Source: Durusdinium trenchii
Taxonomy: Eukaryota > Sar > Dinophyceae > Suessiales > Symbiodiniaceae
DNA: 64,000 nucleotides
Assembly: GCA_963970005.1 (NCBI GenBank)
Contig: CAXAMN010021585.1
Span: 877,066 to 941,065 of the forward strand
Reading direction: 5' to 3'
A model generated the notes under the pieces. It saw nothing but the letters and a program-made list of their open reading frames with translations, did not search any database and had not been told where the DNA came from. Of the stretch, positions 45,294 through 56,064 are shown piece after piece. Numbering within the stretch: the stretch's first letter is position 1; the number at the start of each line of letters is the position of its first letter. The position numbers and the translations under genes are program-made.

Positions 45294-46676
45294 CTAGTAG
45301 CTTCTTGCTACTTAAGGCTTCCGAGGTCATGTGGGTGTGGGTGTCGTGCCACCCCGGTGGTGGACCCGGTGGTTATCTGCGGATGGTACTGGTTTCGTGC
45401 GTTTTGGGTGGTCTCCTCAGTGGGTTGGACATCCAAACCAGCGAGGTCACCATCCATGGGACTCATGATTCTTGGGGTCTTACCCTCAAATAGTGAAGTT
45501 ACTAACTACTATATAAACTGTGCTAAGTCAGGTTGTAGGTGGGGCTATGTTTGGTTACAAGTCTTCCATATAGGCCATGTACCTTGTGCACTTAGAAATG
45601 TACCTAGGTGGTCTAACATCCGGGCCCTCAAATGATCCGGGCTCGAACCAATGTGAAGGGTTTCCGGGTCCGGACCCCTGTTAGGGCAGGACCCTCACTG
45701 CCAGGTCACTACCAGGACTCCTTTGAAGTCTGCTTTCAAGCATTTTGGATCGGAGAGCTGGAAGGTGCTTGTATAGAACATGGGCCCCAAACGCTCATGG
45801 ACCATGTTATGTAGGGGACGCGCATCCTCGCGTCTTCAGGGTCCAAACCCCAGGTTATGAGAGACCGGTCGAGCTGTTTTTAGCGTTTGGGTAACCAAAA
45901 CCGTGCCGAACACCTACGGAATTCCTGTCGTATCCCAAGAAAGGCCTGGTCATGCCGAGCGTAACGGGGGCGAATCTTTCCACCACTCAGAGACGACCTG
46001 TCTGTCTGAGACCTCATTGACCCGACAAAAAAAAAGGTGGGTGCCAGCCTCATGGAGTGTCTGGGAATAGTAGTTCAGGCGAGTTTGCAAACTTGTCTCA
46101 TGTTGCCCACAAGTCTTTCCGGAGGTTTCCTCTGCTTCATGGTTTAAGCGGCACTTCCTTATGATGCAAACAAAAGCAACAATAACAACACTACTGAATT
46201 TATGTTTTCATACATCGAATTGTGTGTGTGTCTAAGTAAGCATAAACATGCTGCATGCATCTGGAAACAAACATATTTCCCACGTGAACATAGCAATGCG
46301 GTGCAGGAAAGAAAACATACGCAAGCACTCTGTCAAACTCAATATACGAGTACAATATAATATACTACGTTTTACCCATCGAAACGATGATAATATATAT
46401 AATATATGATATCTGCAAATAACAATGACATTGTCATCTTAGACACGTTCGTTGATCTACTGTACTCATAGTCGCTGCTTGAGGATAGTAAGTACCATGG
46501 CCATCCCATGTTGCACAATGCAAAACATCCGTGACACCTGCCCGAAACATCCGGTGATGGACCGTCCTAAGACCCGAAGAAGACTTACCTTACCCTTGTT
46601 AAGTGATATACAAAAATGACACATGACACAGCACACATACAGTATCTGCTGTCCAAAACAGTTTCCAGATGTTTTT

Positions 46677-46955
46677 TTAGGGGTCACTCAGATTCGTGAA
46701 GGGTGCGACACACATGTCAACACGCACGACCATCGCTCTTAATTCTTGAGCCTTGATGTGAGCACCATTGTGAGCACCGTCCAGCAGCATGAGCCAACGG
46801 ATGGATGAGCTGTGGCTTCTGAGAAACTCCTGCATCACCTCAGGTGCCCCAGTGCCCCACGCGAACGCCAACTCAACATCTCTCAATTCCTGCTGGCGCC
46901 AAGAGCCGGATTTCTCTGATAGCTTTGTTCTGGTGAGCAATGCCCTAGCGTCCAC
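46677..46955 (-). CDS. Unassigned exon-like block
   Basis: The open minus frame contains WRQQELRDVELAFAWGTGAP and SIRWLMLLDGAHNGAH. It lies between the CNB exons and the retrotransposon. Family not recognised; no splice sites are fixed. Confidence 0.3.
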   Translation of the reverse strand: MDARALLTRTKLSEKSGSWRQQELRDVELAFAWGTGAPEVMQEFLRSHSSSIRWLMLLDGAHNGAHIKAQELRAMVVRVDMCVAPFTNLSDP

Positions 46956-48401
46956 CGTAACTCATGTTGAGTGGGCAAACCAATTTCCCCCAAAAACGCT
47001 TTTTGCAATGTGATCCAATTTTCAGGGTAGGCTAGGTTTCTAGGCCATGTAGAGGGACACTAGAAGTCCAAAAGGTTTGGTTGGGTGATGTTGGCTGAAT
47101 TTGCTGCCAAGCTCACACAAATACCTGCTGGATCATTCTCATTGGCTTCTCTTTTCTGCTAAACATTATCCCTCTTCAACAGATCGTTTACCTGTCCCAC
47201 ACTGGCCAACACTGAACTTCCAGGCCTCCACGTGGAGGGTCAGGATCACACAGGCGCGCGCCTGGGACTTCGTAGAACGAGGAACGACGGACCGGTCGAC
47301 GCGTCGACCGCGTCCGCGTTGCGGAGCGCAACACGGTGAAGCGGTCTGATGACTGTGGATGACGAGTTTCAGTGGGTAGGTGGACGGAATTTCAGCGTGT
47401 TCCATACTATAGTGACTATAGTGGAGATATAATCCCTATATTTATAGGCTTCCGGTCGCTCACCATTGATTTAATTGTGTTTTACATTATTTACCGAACC
47501 ACCACATGGTTTTACTATGGATTTCACACTACCAAAATTCAGGGTCAACCATGTTTTTAATGGCCTTGCCCAAACACTCCATTCACAACCCTTGGTCCCT
47601 CAAAACCTATATATATATGTATATATATGTATATGGGATTTGTGATTTGAGACCCCCAAACCCTTAAAGAAAGATGATTCGGGTCTAGGAGCGTCTGCAA
47701 GGCTAAGGCCATGGTCACAAAGAAGTGGGATGCTGAGAGGGTCAACCATGGTCAAGCGTTTCACCGCAGAATCACGTGGGTAGCACCCAGATCCGCGAGT
47801 GCTTGTCCAAGTAATACGTTTTGCAGCATCCAAACGACAGAGTGACATTGCCAATGTCATGCAATGTCCCTAATCCACATGATCCATCAAGCATGACTAG
47901 TAGCATACTGCATATATACAATATATATATAGCTTAGTACATGAATCAAGAGAGCTCAAGATCCTTCAATACTCTATGACCTTGAAACTGCACCACCAAC
48001 TGGTGAGGGACTGCTGCAACCCCTAAACCCGGCACGAAATTGACGTCGGTTTGGAAAAAGGAGGTCGACTCACCGACTCCCGTCATCCTCCCGTCATCCC
48101 AGGCGTTCCGACCTTTTGCGGTTCGGTTGCGATTTCGGAGTCCAGGCTAGCCATTCCGCCCAGACGATTTCGGGGTCTTCCCCAGACGTGAAATTACCAC
48201 GCAAAAATGCCATCCAGATCCGGACTTCAAGGAGTCACTCCATGAAACATACCACCTTCACTCTACGGAACTGCCAGGTATAAACTGAGATTTAGGGCTT
48301 CATAGTGTAAAGCACTCATCCAACATAGTACACCAAGCTTGGAAGGTACCTGCAAGTTCCCTGGAATCACCGTCACCCCAGTCTTCCATGTGTCCTCCCT
48401 T

Positions 48402-48613
48402 TAGGCCACCACGCCCAGGCTTCCGGATCCCCACGCTGCGCCATCCATGGGCCGAAGCTCAAGTGGTGCGACCAGCGGCTGCGCAAGATGTGCAGCAGCT
48501 CGCAACGCCAAAGGAAGTCGTGTCCGCGGAAACCCATCCTAGACAGCCATCGGCGCCGGAATCTTTCTTGGGCGCCCATAGCTTTGCAGTCAAAGCTTTG
48601 GACCATGGAGGGC
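48402..48613 (+). CDS. Unassigned exon-like block
   Basis: The plus frame between TTTAG|G and GGGCAG|GTGTTC reads RIPTLRHPWAEAQVVRPAA and ESFLGAHSFAVKALDHGG. It is open for about 70 codons with coding-like third positions. Function unknown. It is opposite to the surrounding CNB exons. Confidence 0.35.
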
Positions 48614-49290
48614 AGGTGTTCCCATGATCTACTCACTGGATGGGACTAAAAACCAACTCCTTTGGAACTGGGAAGAGGAAGCGGGACCTGGTGATATCTG
48701 GTGTAGGGTGAACACGAATGGAGAACCCCCCCCCAAGTGAAGACGCAAAGATCGGATCGATCCAGTTCATGTTCAGGGGTCAACCAAGGAGCCTGGTTTT
48801 TTGGAGAGGTCTCAGGTCTCAAATCCCCATAGGTTACGGAAGGACCGGTCGGGCTAGCGTTTGGGGGTCCGCCTTTTCACGTTTGGGTGCGATCGGGAGG
48901 TGGAGATGGGAAGTGGTCATACCCGAATCGTTGAATCCTCCATGGGAGGGGTCGACCCTTCTCTCTCTTCGCAGGGGTCTGGACCCTCAAATCCTGTCCC
49001 AAATTCTTAGGGTAGGTGGCTTTTTTCAATGTGCGAATGGATGGATTTCGATCTCCCAGAATCGAAAATTCCACCCCCTGAAGCGCCTTGGATGTTTTAA
49101 GGATCGAACAGGATTTTGGGACAACTGCTCAAGGGGCTCAGTCTGCGCCTTTCCTGTGTTGGGTTTGCATGACTGGGCTGAGTTGGCAAGGGATGAGGAG
49201 GTCTCAGCAGTATTCTGGCCCACCTTGTCTTCTTTTAACTCACCACTATACAGTTCAATGACATCAGTTCGCGAATCCCTCTGAATCCCA

Positions 49291-49476
49291 CTAGTCAACT
49301 GAACAAATCTGGGAAAAAGTCTCCCCAGTCTTTATTTGCCCCAGTGGCACGCTTTGTAGCGAGGTCACCGGTATAGCCAGGACTTCCACTTCGCCCTCCG
49401 CATGTAGAGGAGCCCCAGGTCGTCGGCAAACGCAATCGCCAGGAGTCAAAAGGAGTTGTCCACTTTCGATCCTTGC
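49291..49476 (-). CDS. CNB-like exon
   Basis: The minus frame reads GQLLLTPGDCVCRRPG, then AEGEVEVLAIP, then VPLGQIKTGETFSQI before TAG. The order 'l.pGd.v...G....GEvevl......l..G..F' fits a CNB beta-roll, but FGE is replaced by FSQ and no phosphate-binding Arg is visible, so it would be a non-binding (degenerate) domain. An overlapping frame reads AFADDLGLL, like a reverse transcriptase, but stops soon after. Confidence 0.4.
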   Translation of the reverse strand, partial: ARIESGQLLLTPGDCVCRRPGAPLHAEGEVEVLAIPVTSLQSVPLGQIKTGETFSQICSVD

Positions 49477-49922
49477 TCAAAGGCCCAAAGGCGACCCTGG
49501 ACCCTCAAACAGCTTTGTGATCTTTGTGTTTGAGGTTAGACAGCTAGGTGTTTGAGGTCCAAAACCCTAGTCCAATGAGCCTTTGTTTGTCCAAAACCTT
49601 AGTTGTGAGGGTCAGGACCCTAGCCGTAAGGGTCCAATGAGCCTTTGGAAGGAAAACATACCCTGGAAATCCAGAAGAATCATGACTGGCAAAATGGCTG
49701 GAAGTTATGGGATAGGAAAAAAAAGTGATACGGTACGTGTTGAATCTGTTTTGGTTCAAGTTTTACAGTGCTTGGGTGAAATCATATACCGCATTCTGGG
49801 TGGATACAAAGGAAGAGATTCCTGGAATGTTCTCAATTGTATCTTGTATCTCCTGGGAGACTACCAGGGATTAACCGTATTATACAGCACCATTGCACCA
49901 TCCATACTATTGGAATACCCCT

Positions 49923-50023
49923 CCAGGACCTTCAAAGTGACCTCTTTGGAGTCTGTAAGTGACCTCTTTAGGGACTAAGTGACCTCATCCTGGGATATCA
50001 AAGGGTCACTTTGAAGGTCCTGG
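49923..50023. mobile_element. MITE-like element, family 2, copy a
   Basis: The 20-bp ends are perfect inverses (CCAGGACCTTCAAAGTGACC). The interior repeats GTGACCTCTTT several times. It is 101 bp, without coding capacity, in the intron between two CNB exons. Relatives lie at 52216-52330 and 55746-55799. Confidence 0.75.
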
Positions 50024-50277
50024 CTGTGTGGTTACGAGTTGCAGAATGTATATACCCAGTTGACACCCAACCAGTAACCAGTCGTTTGATGCACAAATCC
50101 AAGTGGCAAAATTCTTGGGGTGTAGCGTACTTCTCAGGACTTCTCATGGGTTTCATCTCTCCTACAAACTGGTGGCACGTGTTACTGGTCGTCGGTCAAA
50201 GGGAAAGAGTCGCCCCATCTCGGCCAACCAAAAACAACAAAGCGTCGCCCCGACATGATCTGCGAGAGAATTGGGAC

Positions 50278-50358
50278 TTGGACAAGCATCAAGTTGCCCG
50301 ACTTCACAATGTACACAAAGTCTGGGTCAATTCCATCCTTTCGGATCAACGCCTTGTC
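50278..50358 (-). CDS. CNB domain exon, IRKDG hairpin
   Basis: A 27-codon exon after CTGTCAG|GAC reads DKALIRKDGIDPDFVYIV followed by KSGNLMLVQ. 'G..lirkGd..d.vyiv.sG.l.v' is the core beta-roll of a CNB domain. It joins in phase 0 to the exon at 50771-50990 (SMKYQ then DKALI) if a GA donor is used there. A GT donor after CAA ends the exon. Confidence 0.65.
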
Positions 50359-50436
50359 CTGACAGCGATGACTCACTGACCCTGCAAATGGCACTCGACC
50401 TCTTCCGTTTCAATGCAATGCAAAATGAGGTAAACC

Positions 50437-50606
50437 TTGGGTATATCGGTATATCATATTACCAGTATCGGTGGCTGATGATGGTAAAATATGGTAAGTA
50501 GTAAGTAAAAGCCTTTCTCCAGAATAGTGATAGAAGTATATATTATATAGATATATTAATATTAAAAAGTGTTTCGCGACCGTTACAGGAAATGGGACAA
50601 ACCCAA
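50437..50606. mobile_element. MITE-like element, family 1, copy c, with target duplication
   Basis: Ends TTGGGT and ACCCAA, flanked on both sides by GTAAACC (50430-50436 and 50607-50613), a 7-bp target duplication. The interior has GTGGCTGATGATGGTAA and CGACCGTTACAGG. It lies in an intron between CNB exons. Confidence 0.8.
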
Positions 50607-50770
50607 GTAAACCTGTGTCCACATGAGCTGTTCATATCCAGAGTGGAAACAAATCCCACACAGGAGGTTCAAGGATGACCACAGACTGTCAGACTAGATG
50701 ACTATACAGGTACGTAGGACAATGACCCACTAAATTCATCTTGTTTCAACAACCATGCCCATCCCCTGTC

Positions 50771-50990
50771 CTGATACTTCATGCTATAGCTGCATTTGCT
50801 GAGCATCGCCACGTAAGAGCTATCCAAATACCGGAAAAGCTCACTGCCGAGTAGAAGCTGAAAGACCTCCGAGGAGGCCTTCCTCGTCATCTTCTTCAGC
50901 GCATCTAAGAAAGACTCTTTGCTGATGGCAAAGCATGTCCTCAACTCTTCAGCTTCTGCTGAGTGATGACGGGTCAAACAACAAGGACAT
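50771..50990 (-). CDS. CNB linker exon, KESF helix
   Basis: Starting with one base of a split codon after TTTGTCAG, the frame reads AEELRTCFAISKESFLDALK. It goes on SSEVFQLLLGSELFRYLDSS and ends SKCSYSMKYQ. The order 'c.aI.ReSF...l......r...fL...lf..l......ls.......y..G' is the classic helical bridge between two tandem CNB domains in PKA/PKG regulatory regions. The donor TATCAG|GACAGG is of the GA type and makes the join to 50278-50358 perfect. Confidence 0.7.
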
Positions 50991-51429
50991 CTGACAAAGA
51001 GTGAATCCCTGGTTCCGCTACCAGTATTCTCCAACAAGTCTCCTCTAAAGGGTTGTTGAGCCTGAACGGGTCTCACTTAGTGACTTGGTAACCTGTTGGA
51101 CGGTGCCGGTACAGTAAACGCCGGGAGACACCTGCAACGATCTTCCTTGATCGTCCAACGTACGAGGGGTCTTTGTTGCGCCGATCTTCCCGTATCGGCT
51201 CTTTCTCCACATACCCGCCCCTAGACTTCCCCTAACAGGTAGCCAAGGTACCGAGTAGAGGAAACATCATGTTCAAACCCTTCGATCGAACTTCCAATTA
51301 TTGGCTTTCCGTAAGCACTGGGACGTCCCGGACGCAACTCCAGCCACAACTCCAGCCACTGTCCAAACAGTCTCTCCCTACTCTCCACTATCCGCCAGGC
51401 ATCCCACCAGCAGGGCCAGCGCTGATTTC

Positions 51430-51499
51430 GTCTCCCGCGAGCTGAAACAGCTCCAGTTCGCCAAAGACGCAACCAACGCCCAAGCAAATGGGCGCCCGT
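51430..51499 (-). CDS. CNB domain exon, FGE segment
   Basis: The minus frame reads RAPICLGVGCVFGELELFQL then AGDE. 'l..G..FGElaLl' is the phosphate-binding cassette of CNB domains. Two other frames are also open here and the splice boundaries are approximate. Position between the exons at 51940 and 50990 agrees with domain order. Confidence 0.5.
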
Positions 51500-51575
51500 C
51501 TGGGCGGTTTGGACACATGGACCGGAGATTTGGTGGAGCGAAGAGGATTGTCGCATGAATCATGGTATCTGGAGT

Positions 51576-51657
51576 ACCAACAGAGGTTAAGTGACCTTAT
51601 AGGACCCTACTGGGGTACCTATAGGATAGCCTATAGGGTTCTTCAACCTCTGCTGGT
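51576..51657. mobile_element. Short foldback element
   Basis: ACCAACAGAGGTT and AACCTCTGCTGGT are inverted ends with one mismatch. A nested palindrome CCTATAGGATAGCCTATAGG lies inside. It carries AAGTGACC as in family 2, so it may be a distant relative. Confidence 0.6.
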
Positions 51658-51939
51658 AAGCTGTGGTATGTGACCTCTGTTCGTTTTGCGCTGTCTTCAT
51701 CGTCACTTCTTCAGCGCCCAAAACGTGGGTCGACCGAACGGGTCTGCACCGGTCCGGTCGGTCCGGTGCTGCAGTTCTGCGGTGATGGGGGGGGGTCAGC
51801 ATGATTTGAATGTATCCAATCCATGATAATCCATGGAATCATCATGGAAGTTGTAGAACCTTGCGATGTATTCCGATACAAATATGGTGTTTATCAAGCA
51901 TGTCCATCATCAACAACTTCACCCAAACATGGAAGCGAC

Positions 51940-52087
51940 CGGACGGTCCATCCAACTCTGCAAGCGCTTGCGCGCTTGGATGCGCTTGGAGTCGACGCAG
52001 CCTCTTGCAGCTGAAGGGCTCACTGGTCCGCTGTGCCAAGAAGAACTGTCCATCGCGGATCACGAAGATGTGACAAAGAGGTGCCTC
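51940..52087 (-). CDS. CNB domain exon, FVIRDG strand
   Basis: After acceptor CCTGTAG|GAG the frame reads PLCHIFVIRDGQFFLAQ and continues CKRLRRLQAHPSAQALAE. 'hiFvI.dG.f' is the beta4-beta5 hairpin of a CNB domain. It is the most upstream CNB exon recognised, so the gene's start lies further right or was missed. Confidence 0.55.
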
Positions 52088-52215
52088 CTACAGGGGTGCC
52101 ACATCGGCAGACGGACAACGATGGAACTCGGCAGACCAGCGGAGTGCCAAATGTTTTTGTTGATGTCAGTTGAACAGGAGACCGAACCAGCGACAAGCAT
52201 GTCAGACATCATCTG

Positions 52216-52330
52216 CCAGGACCTTCAGTTCGTGACCTCTTTGGAGTCTGTAAGTGACCTCTTCAGGGACGGACTGTGACCTTATTTTGGGGATCTCAAG
52301 GACGGTCACTGTGGGGCCTCTCAGGTTCCC
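52216..52330. mobile_element. MITE-like element, family 2, copy b
   Basis: Begins CCAGGACCTTCAGTTCGTG and shares GACCTCTTTGGAGTCTGTAA with 49938-49960. The right end is diverged. Confidence 0.6.
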
Positions 52331-52441
52331 CCAAGCCATATCCTCAACTTCCACCAAGACCTTCGACCCCAGGTCGCCAGGTCGCCACTTCGACAAGTGT
52401 CCATTTCAGCCATACTGTAGAGTCGGGTGCTTGTATAGATC

Positions 52442-52530
52442 TATAGACCCATATCCTAAGGTTCGGTGGTTAGACCCCCCTGGCACCCACCCCAACCACC
52501 TTCTCAGGAGGTAGTTGAAGCCCTATAGGG
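52442..52530. repeat. Inverted-repeat element, family 3, copy c
   Basis: Inverse orientation of 22545-22639. It contains GGTTCGGTGGTTAGACCCCC and ends TAGTTGAAGCCCTATAGGG. Confidence 0.7.
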
Positions 52531-54204
52531 AGAATGAGATCCCAGAATGTCGGTACTAAGTGACCACTTAGTCCCTCAAAAAGACGCTCCAGAAGGGCCC
52601 CCGTTCTCGGTCCGAGTCCTGTGTTCTTTTCCCCATCGTCCAACGCTTCCCATCGTCCCACGTCCAACGGTTCCTTTCGTCCGACCGGTTCGTTCGCGTT
52701 GAAGGTGAAGAGCTCCACGGTGGACGCCTGGTGCGGGCGCGAAGGAAGCCTTGACGGGAGGAGCCAATCTTGACGGGAGGTACTGAGGTACTTAAAAAAA
52801 GCAGGACAGGGGTGGTTGATGGACACCCCTTGACCTCTAAGGGGCTATTAATGGACACTCTTTCCGTGGTGCTGGTTATGGCAACTCCTTTATATCAATA
52901 TTCTGTAAATTCCGGGAAAAAGAGCCAGCGGGAAAGAACAAAACACAATTCTACGAACTGGGAAATACCCAACCCTACTGGAACCCTACGTACACTACGG
53001 TTGTGTGAATGATCTTCCTGATGGATCGCCCAAAGGGAAGCGTCGAGTTGACGTTCGAACATGGCCGGAGGACTGTTCCTCGTATTTCCTCACGATCACA
53101 CACACTGAGAAAAGGTTCACCAGTTTCCCGATCTGCCAGGTGATCCCCAATAGCTCGATCCATTGAATTTCCCCCAAAAATGGTCCGGTCTTATTCGGCT
53201 CAGACGGTCCTTTCACGCCGCGACGACTCGTCTCGTCGTGACGAAGCCGTGTGGCCAGCGTGGCGAGCAGCTCGCTCTCGCCCCAGGCGGCACCAAACAG
53301 ACTGCCATGGAGTAGACCTGCCAGGCGCGGCGCCGGGGGCGTCTAAGACATACAGTGATGGCGGCCCGGTTTGATGGCGGCCCGGTTCGATGGCCCCCAA
53401 GTTGGTTTGTTTTGTCTTTTTTTCAATTATGGACCCTCTTCTAAAGGACGTCTTGGAGTTTGTGCCATCGAACCTCTGAAACCACTGTTGAACATTGAAC
53501 ACGGCTTCCAAGACTGACCAATGAGTTCAATTGAGGAAAGATGAGCTCAGATCAGATAGTGCGTAATGTTGTTTGTAGGAACAAGTGCTAATCTCCGTGC
53601 TAATCCATCTGGGCTGACAGAAGGACAAAAACTGAGAAAGACCGACAGGATGGAAAGTTCTCAGAGGTCCCTGCCTTCAGCAAACACCTGATAATCATCT
53701 TCACCCAGTTCCATGGAGTAGCCCACGACACGTTGCGCCTGTCGGTCGCAAGACGGTCGCATTTTTCGCGGAAAGAAACGGTGCCCCCCACGCGCACACA
53801 CCATTGCAAACCCACAACGTTGATGCAGGGATCCTACGAATGCACTGCAAACGCGTTCTAAAATATGAAACAATGTCACTTCGAGACATTGCTGGATATA
53901 TAGGATTTCTGATGATTTTTGAGGGCTTGCCAGTGATTTCTGCCATACTCTCATTCTACTAAAGAAGTATTGGACATGCCTTGCCGAAAGGTCTTGTTCT
54001 CATTGTTCTCCATTGAGCCGATTTGGTGCCCTCATTCTTTCGGTGGAGCCAAGGACAAGCATCTTGTATAATTAGGCATATTATGGCATACTTAATACTT
54101 AGTGCCCCAAGGATTCACTGGCCCCCCCCTTTTCATGTTTGTAAGTTACATCCTACGGGTCTGACTGGGTTCCTCCAAGCAACGGAGACCGGACCGGACC
54201 GACC

Positions 54205-54346
54205 GAAAACCACTGACGCGACGGATTCGCATGGCCCGGCCACACTCCGGACTGCCGAACTGGAGGTGGTTGACCCGGGGTCAATCAATAGGCACATGTT
54301 CCATAGCATGGAGTTCATGAGGGCGGATCTCCCCCACCATGCTTCT
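54205..54346 (+). CDS. Candidate plus-strand exon
   Basis: The frame reads TDATDSHGPATLRTAELEVV, then DPGSINRHMFHSMEFMRADL. Coding-like composition; boundaries approximate. It may belong with the exons at 56065-56408 on the same strand. Confidence 0.35.
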
Positions 54347-55745
54347 TTTGTTTGCTTTCAGTTCCACTTTGGCGATTGTTTTGTTGTTTTTCCGTTTCCC
54401 GATAAGAGGCATTTGCACTCCTCAACTGTCCAGTGCTTCATAGATTAATTGAACAGATTCTAGGGGACCAAATACATAAACACGTTTAGACAGAATTGTA
54501 GAGGAATCCCACTCTAGACCTTCATCAACCACTGCACAGTACCAGCTCTGTGTGACTCCGACCAAAGCTCAATCCATTTTACACTAGTGTTGATGAAAGA
54601 GATCCATAGGAATCAGGTAGAAACAAACCGGAATACGCAAAATACTGCAACAATACTCTTTGACATGATTTCAGTATGTAATGAGCTTCGAACAGCTTTC
54701 AGCAAATCCTGTCTGCAAAATCTATGAAGGTATCTGTACCACATGGGTTTGCACTTAGCCTTTACCATGTTCTCACAGATCCAGCTCCGAAATGGAGCTC
54801 CAAAACCAAGATTGCCTCTTCTCTTCACGTGTCTGATAGCGAAAATTCTGGACCCTCTTCTGTCGAAACCCAGAACAGATCAAACCGACCCGGGCAAGCA
54901 CACCGGGCCGAGAAACCGGCCTGAAAGTCTGGCTGGGACTCTGACAGCACCTTCAGCATACAACCTGAGGGACTCACCAGTCTTTCACCGTCATACCGAG
55001 GTGTTGAATCAACTGAAATCAGGCTTTGAGATGGTGAACACATGTGAAAACCATGTGTTTTATGTTGTTTTTTTTGGTTGTTGCACGGTGTGGGACCGTG
55101 TGAGAGGCCCGGAGTTTGACAGATGATGCTTCGTTCGCTTGGTCAAGCTTGGTCCGATAACAGGCGACCATTTCTTGCCAGTTTGCAACAGAAATCCAAG
55201 AGTGACGATGGAACAATAACATGGACCATTGGCATTTCAGTAGCTATGAGCAAGGATCTCAAATGAGAAGGCCCAAGCAGCATGCTGCCATTACCATAAT
55301 ATTTGGAGATGAGGCCGTTGAAGTGGGCCATGCCAAAGAGACCGGGAAAGTACCAAATTGTAGTCATCAGTAGGCCAGAAAGTACGCTTGGCTTCCTCGT
55401 GTGGTGGCGATGCCACGTGTGTGGCGTGGGCAGATTGACATCCAACCGTCCCCAACGCTTCCTCGTCTCCGTTCACAATGGATGCCATGGGACTGTCCAT
55501 GCTCCGAGCTGACTTGCTTTGCCTGGCGCCGAGCTGCATGACGCCGATGCGACGTTGACGTTGATGGATCCATCCAAGCCCGAGCTCTGAAGGAGTGTGC
55601 TTCCAGAAGAGTCATGAAAACAGCAAAACAGGGTCACCTGATCTTCCTCTACAGGTCCAGTCTGACCGTCCTGAAAGTCTCATTAAGTTGTGTTTTTGTT
55701 GTCCGTAGTAATGAAATGCCAGGAGCTACTAATCAACTTGGACCT

Positions 55746-55799
55746 CCAGGACATTCAAAGTGACTTTTTGAAACAAGAGGTCACTTTGAAGGTCGAGGA
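55746..55799. repeat. Family 2 minimal foldback
   Basis: ATTCAAAGTGAC and GTCACTTTGAAGGTC pair with only about 15 bp between them. It looks like an internally deleted family 2 element. Confidence 0.6.
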
Positions 55800-55880
55800 C
55801 CGCTTTGACCTTCTCTGTGGCCTGAGCTTTCTTCTCCATTTCTGCAGACTTGTCCGGCTCCTCAATTGTGATGCTGGAGG
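55800..55880 (-). CDS. Unassigned exon-like block, charged helix
   Basis: The minus frame reads EEPDKSAEMEKKAQATEKVK, typical of a coiled helix. It abuts the family 2 foldback. It is opposite in strand to the exons at 56065. Function unknown. Confidence 0.4.
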
Positions 55881-56064
55881 AAGGAGAGATGGGGCATGCA
55901 AACAATTGTAGGGCGTTGCTCTATGTTGCTCTAAAGATTGAAGTCAAATCAAGTACTGTAACAGACTGGAATGTAACAACATATATAGCTGCTACAGTCA
56001 AAATGTCTTGCACTTCTGATTCTAAGCAAAGCCCCAAACATCGGGATTCGTTTGAACGTCTTAG

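Noticed and set aside
49395-49470. AFADDLGLLYMRRAKWKSW, like a LINE reverse-transcriptase YADD box
   Set aside because: The frame stops shortly after and has no other RT motif; the overlapping frame stays open longer and reads as a CNB-like beta-roll.
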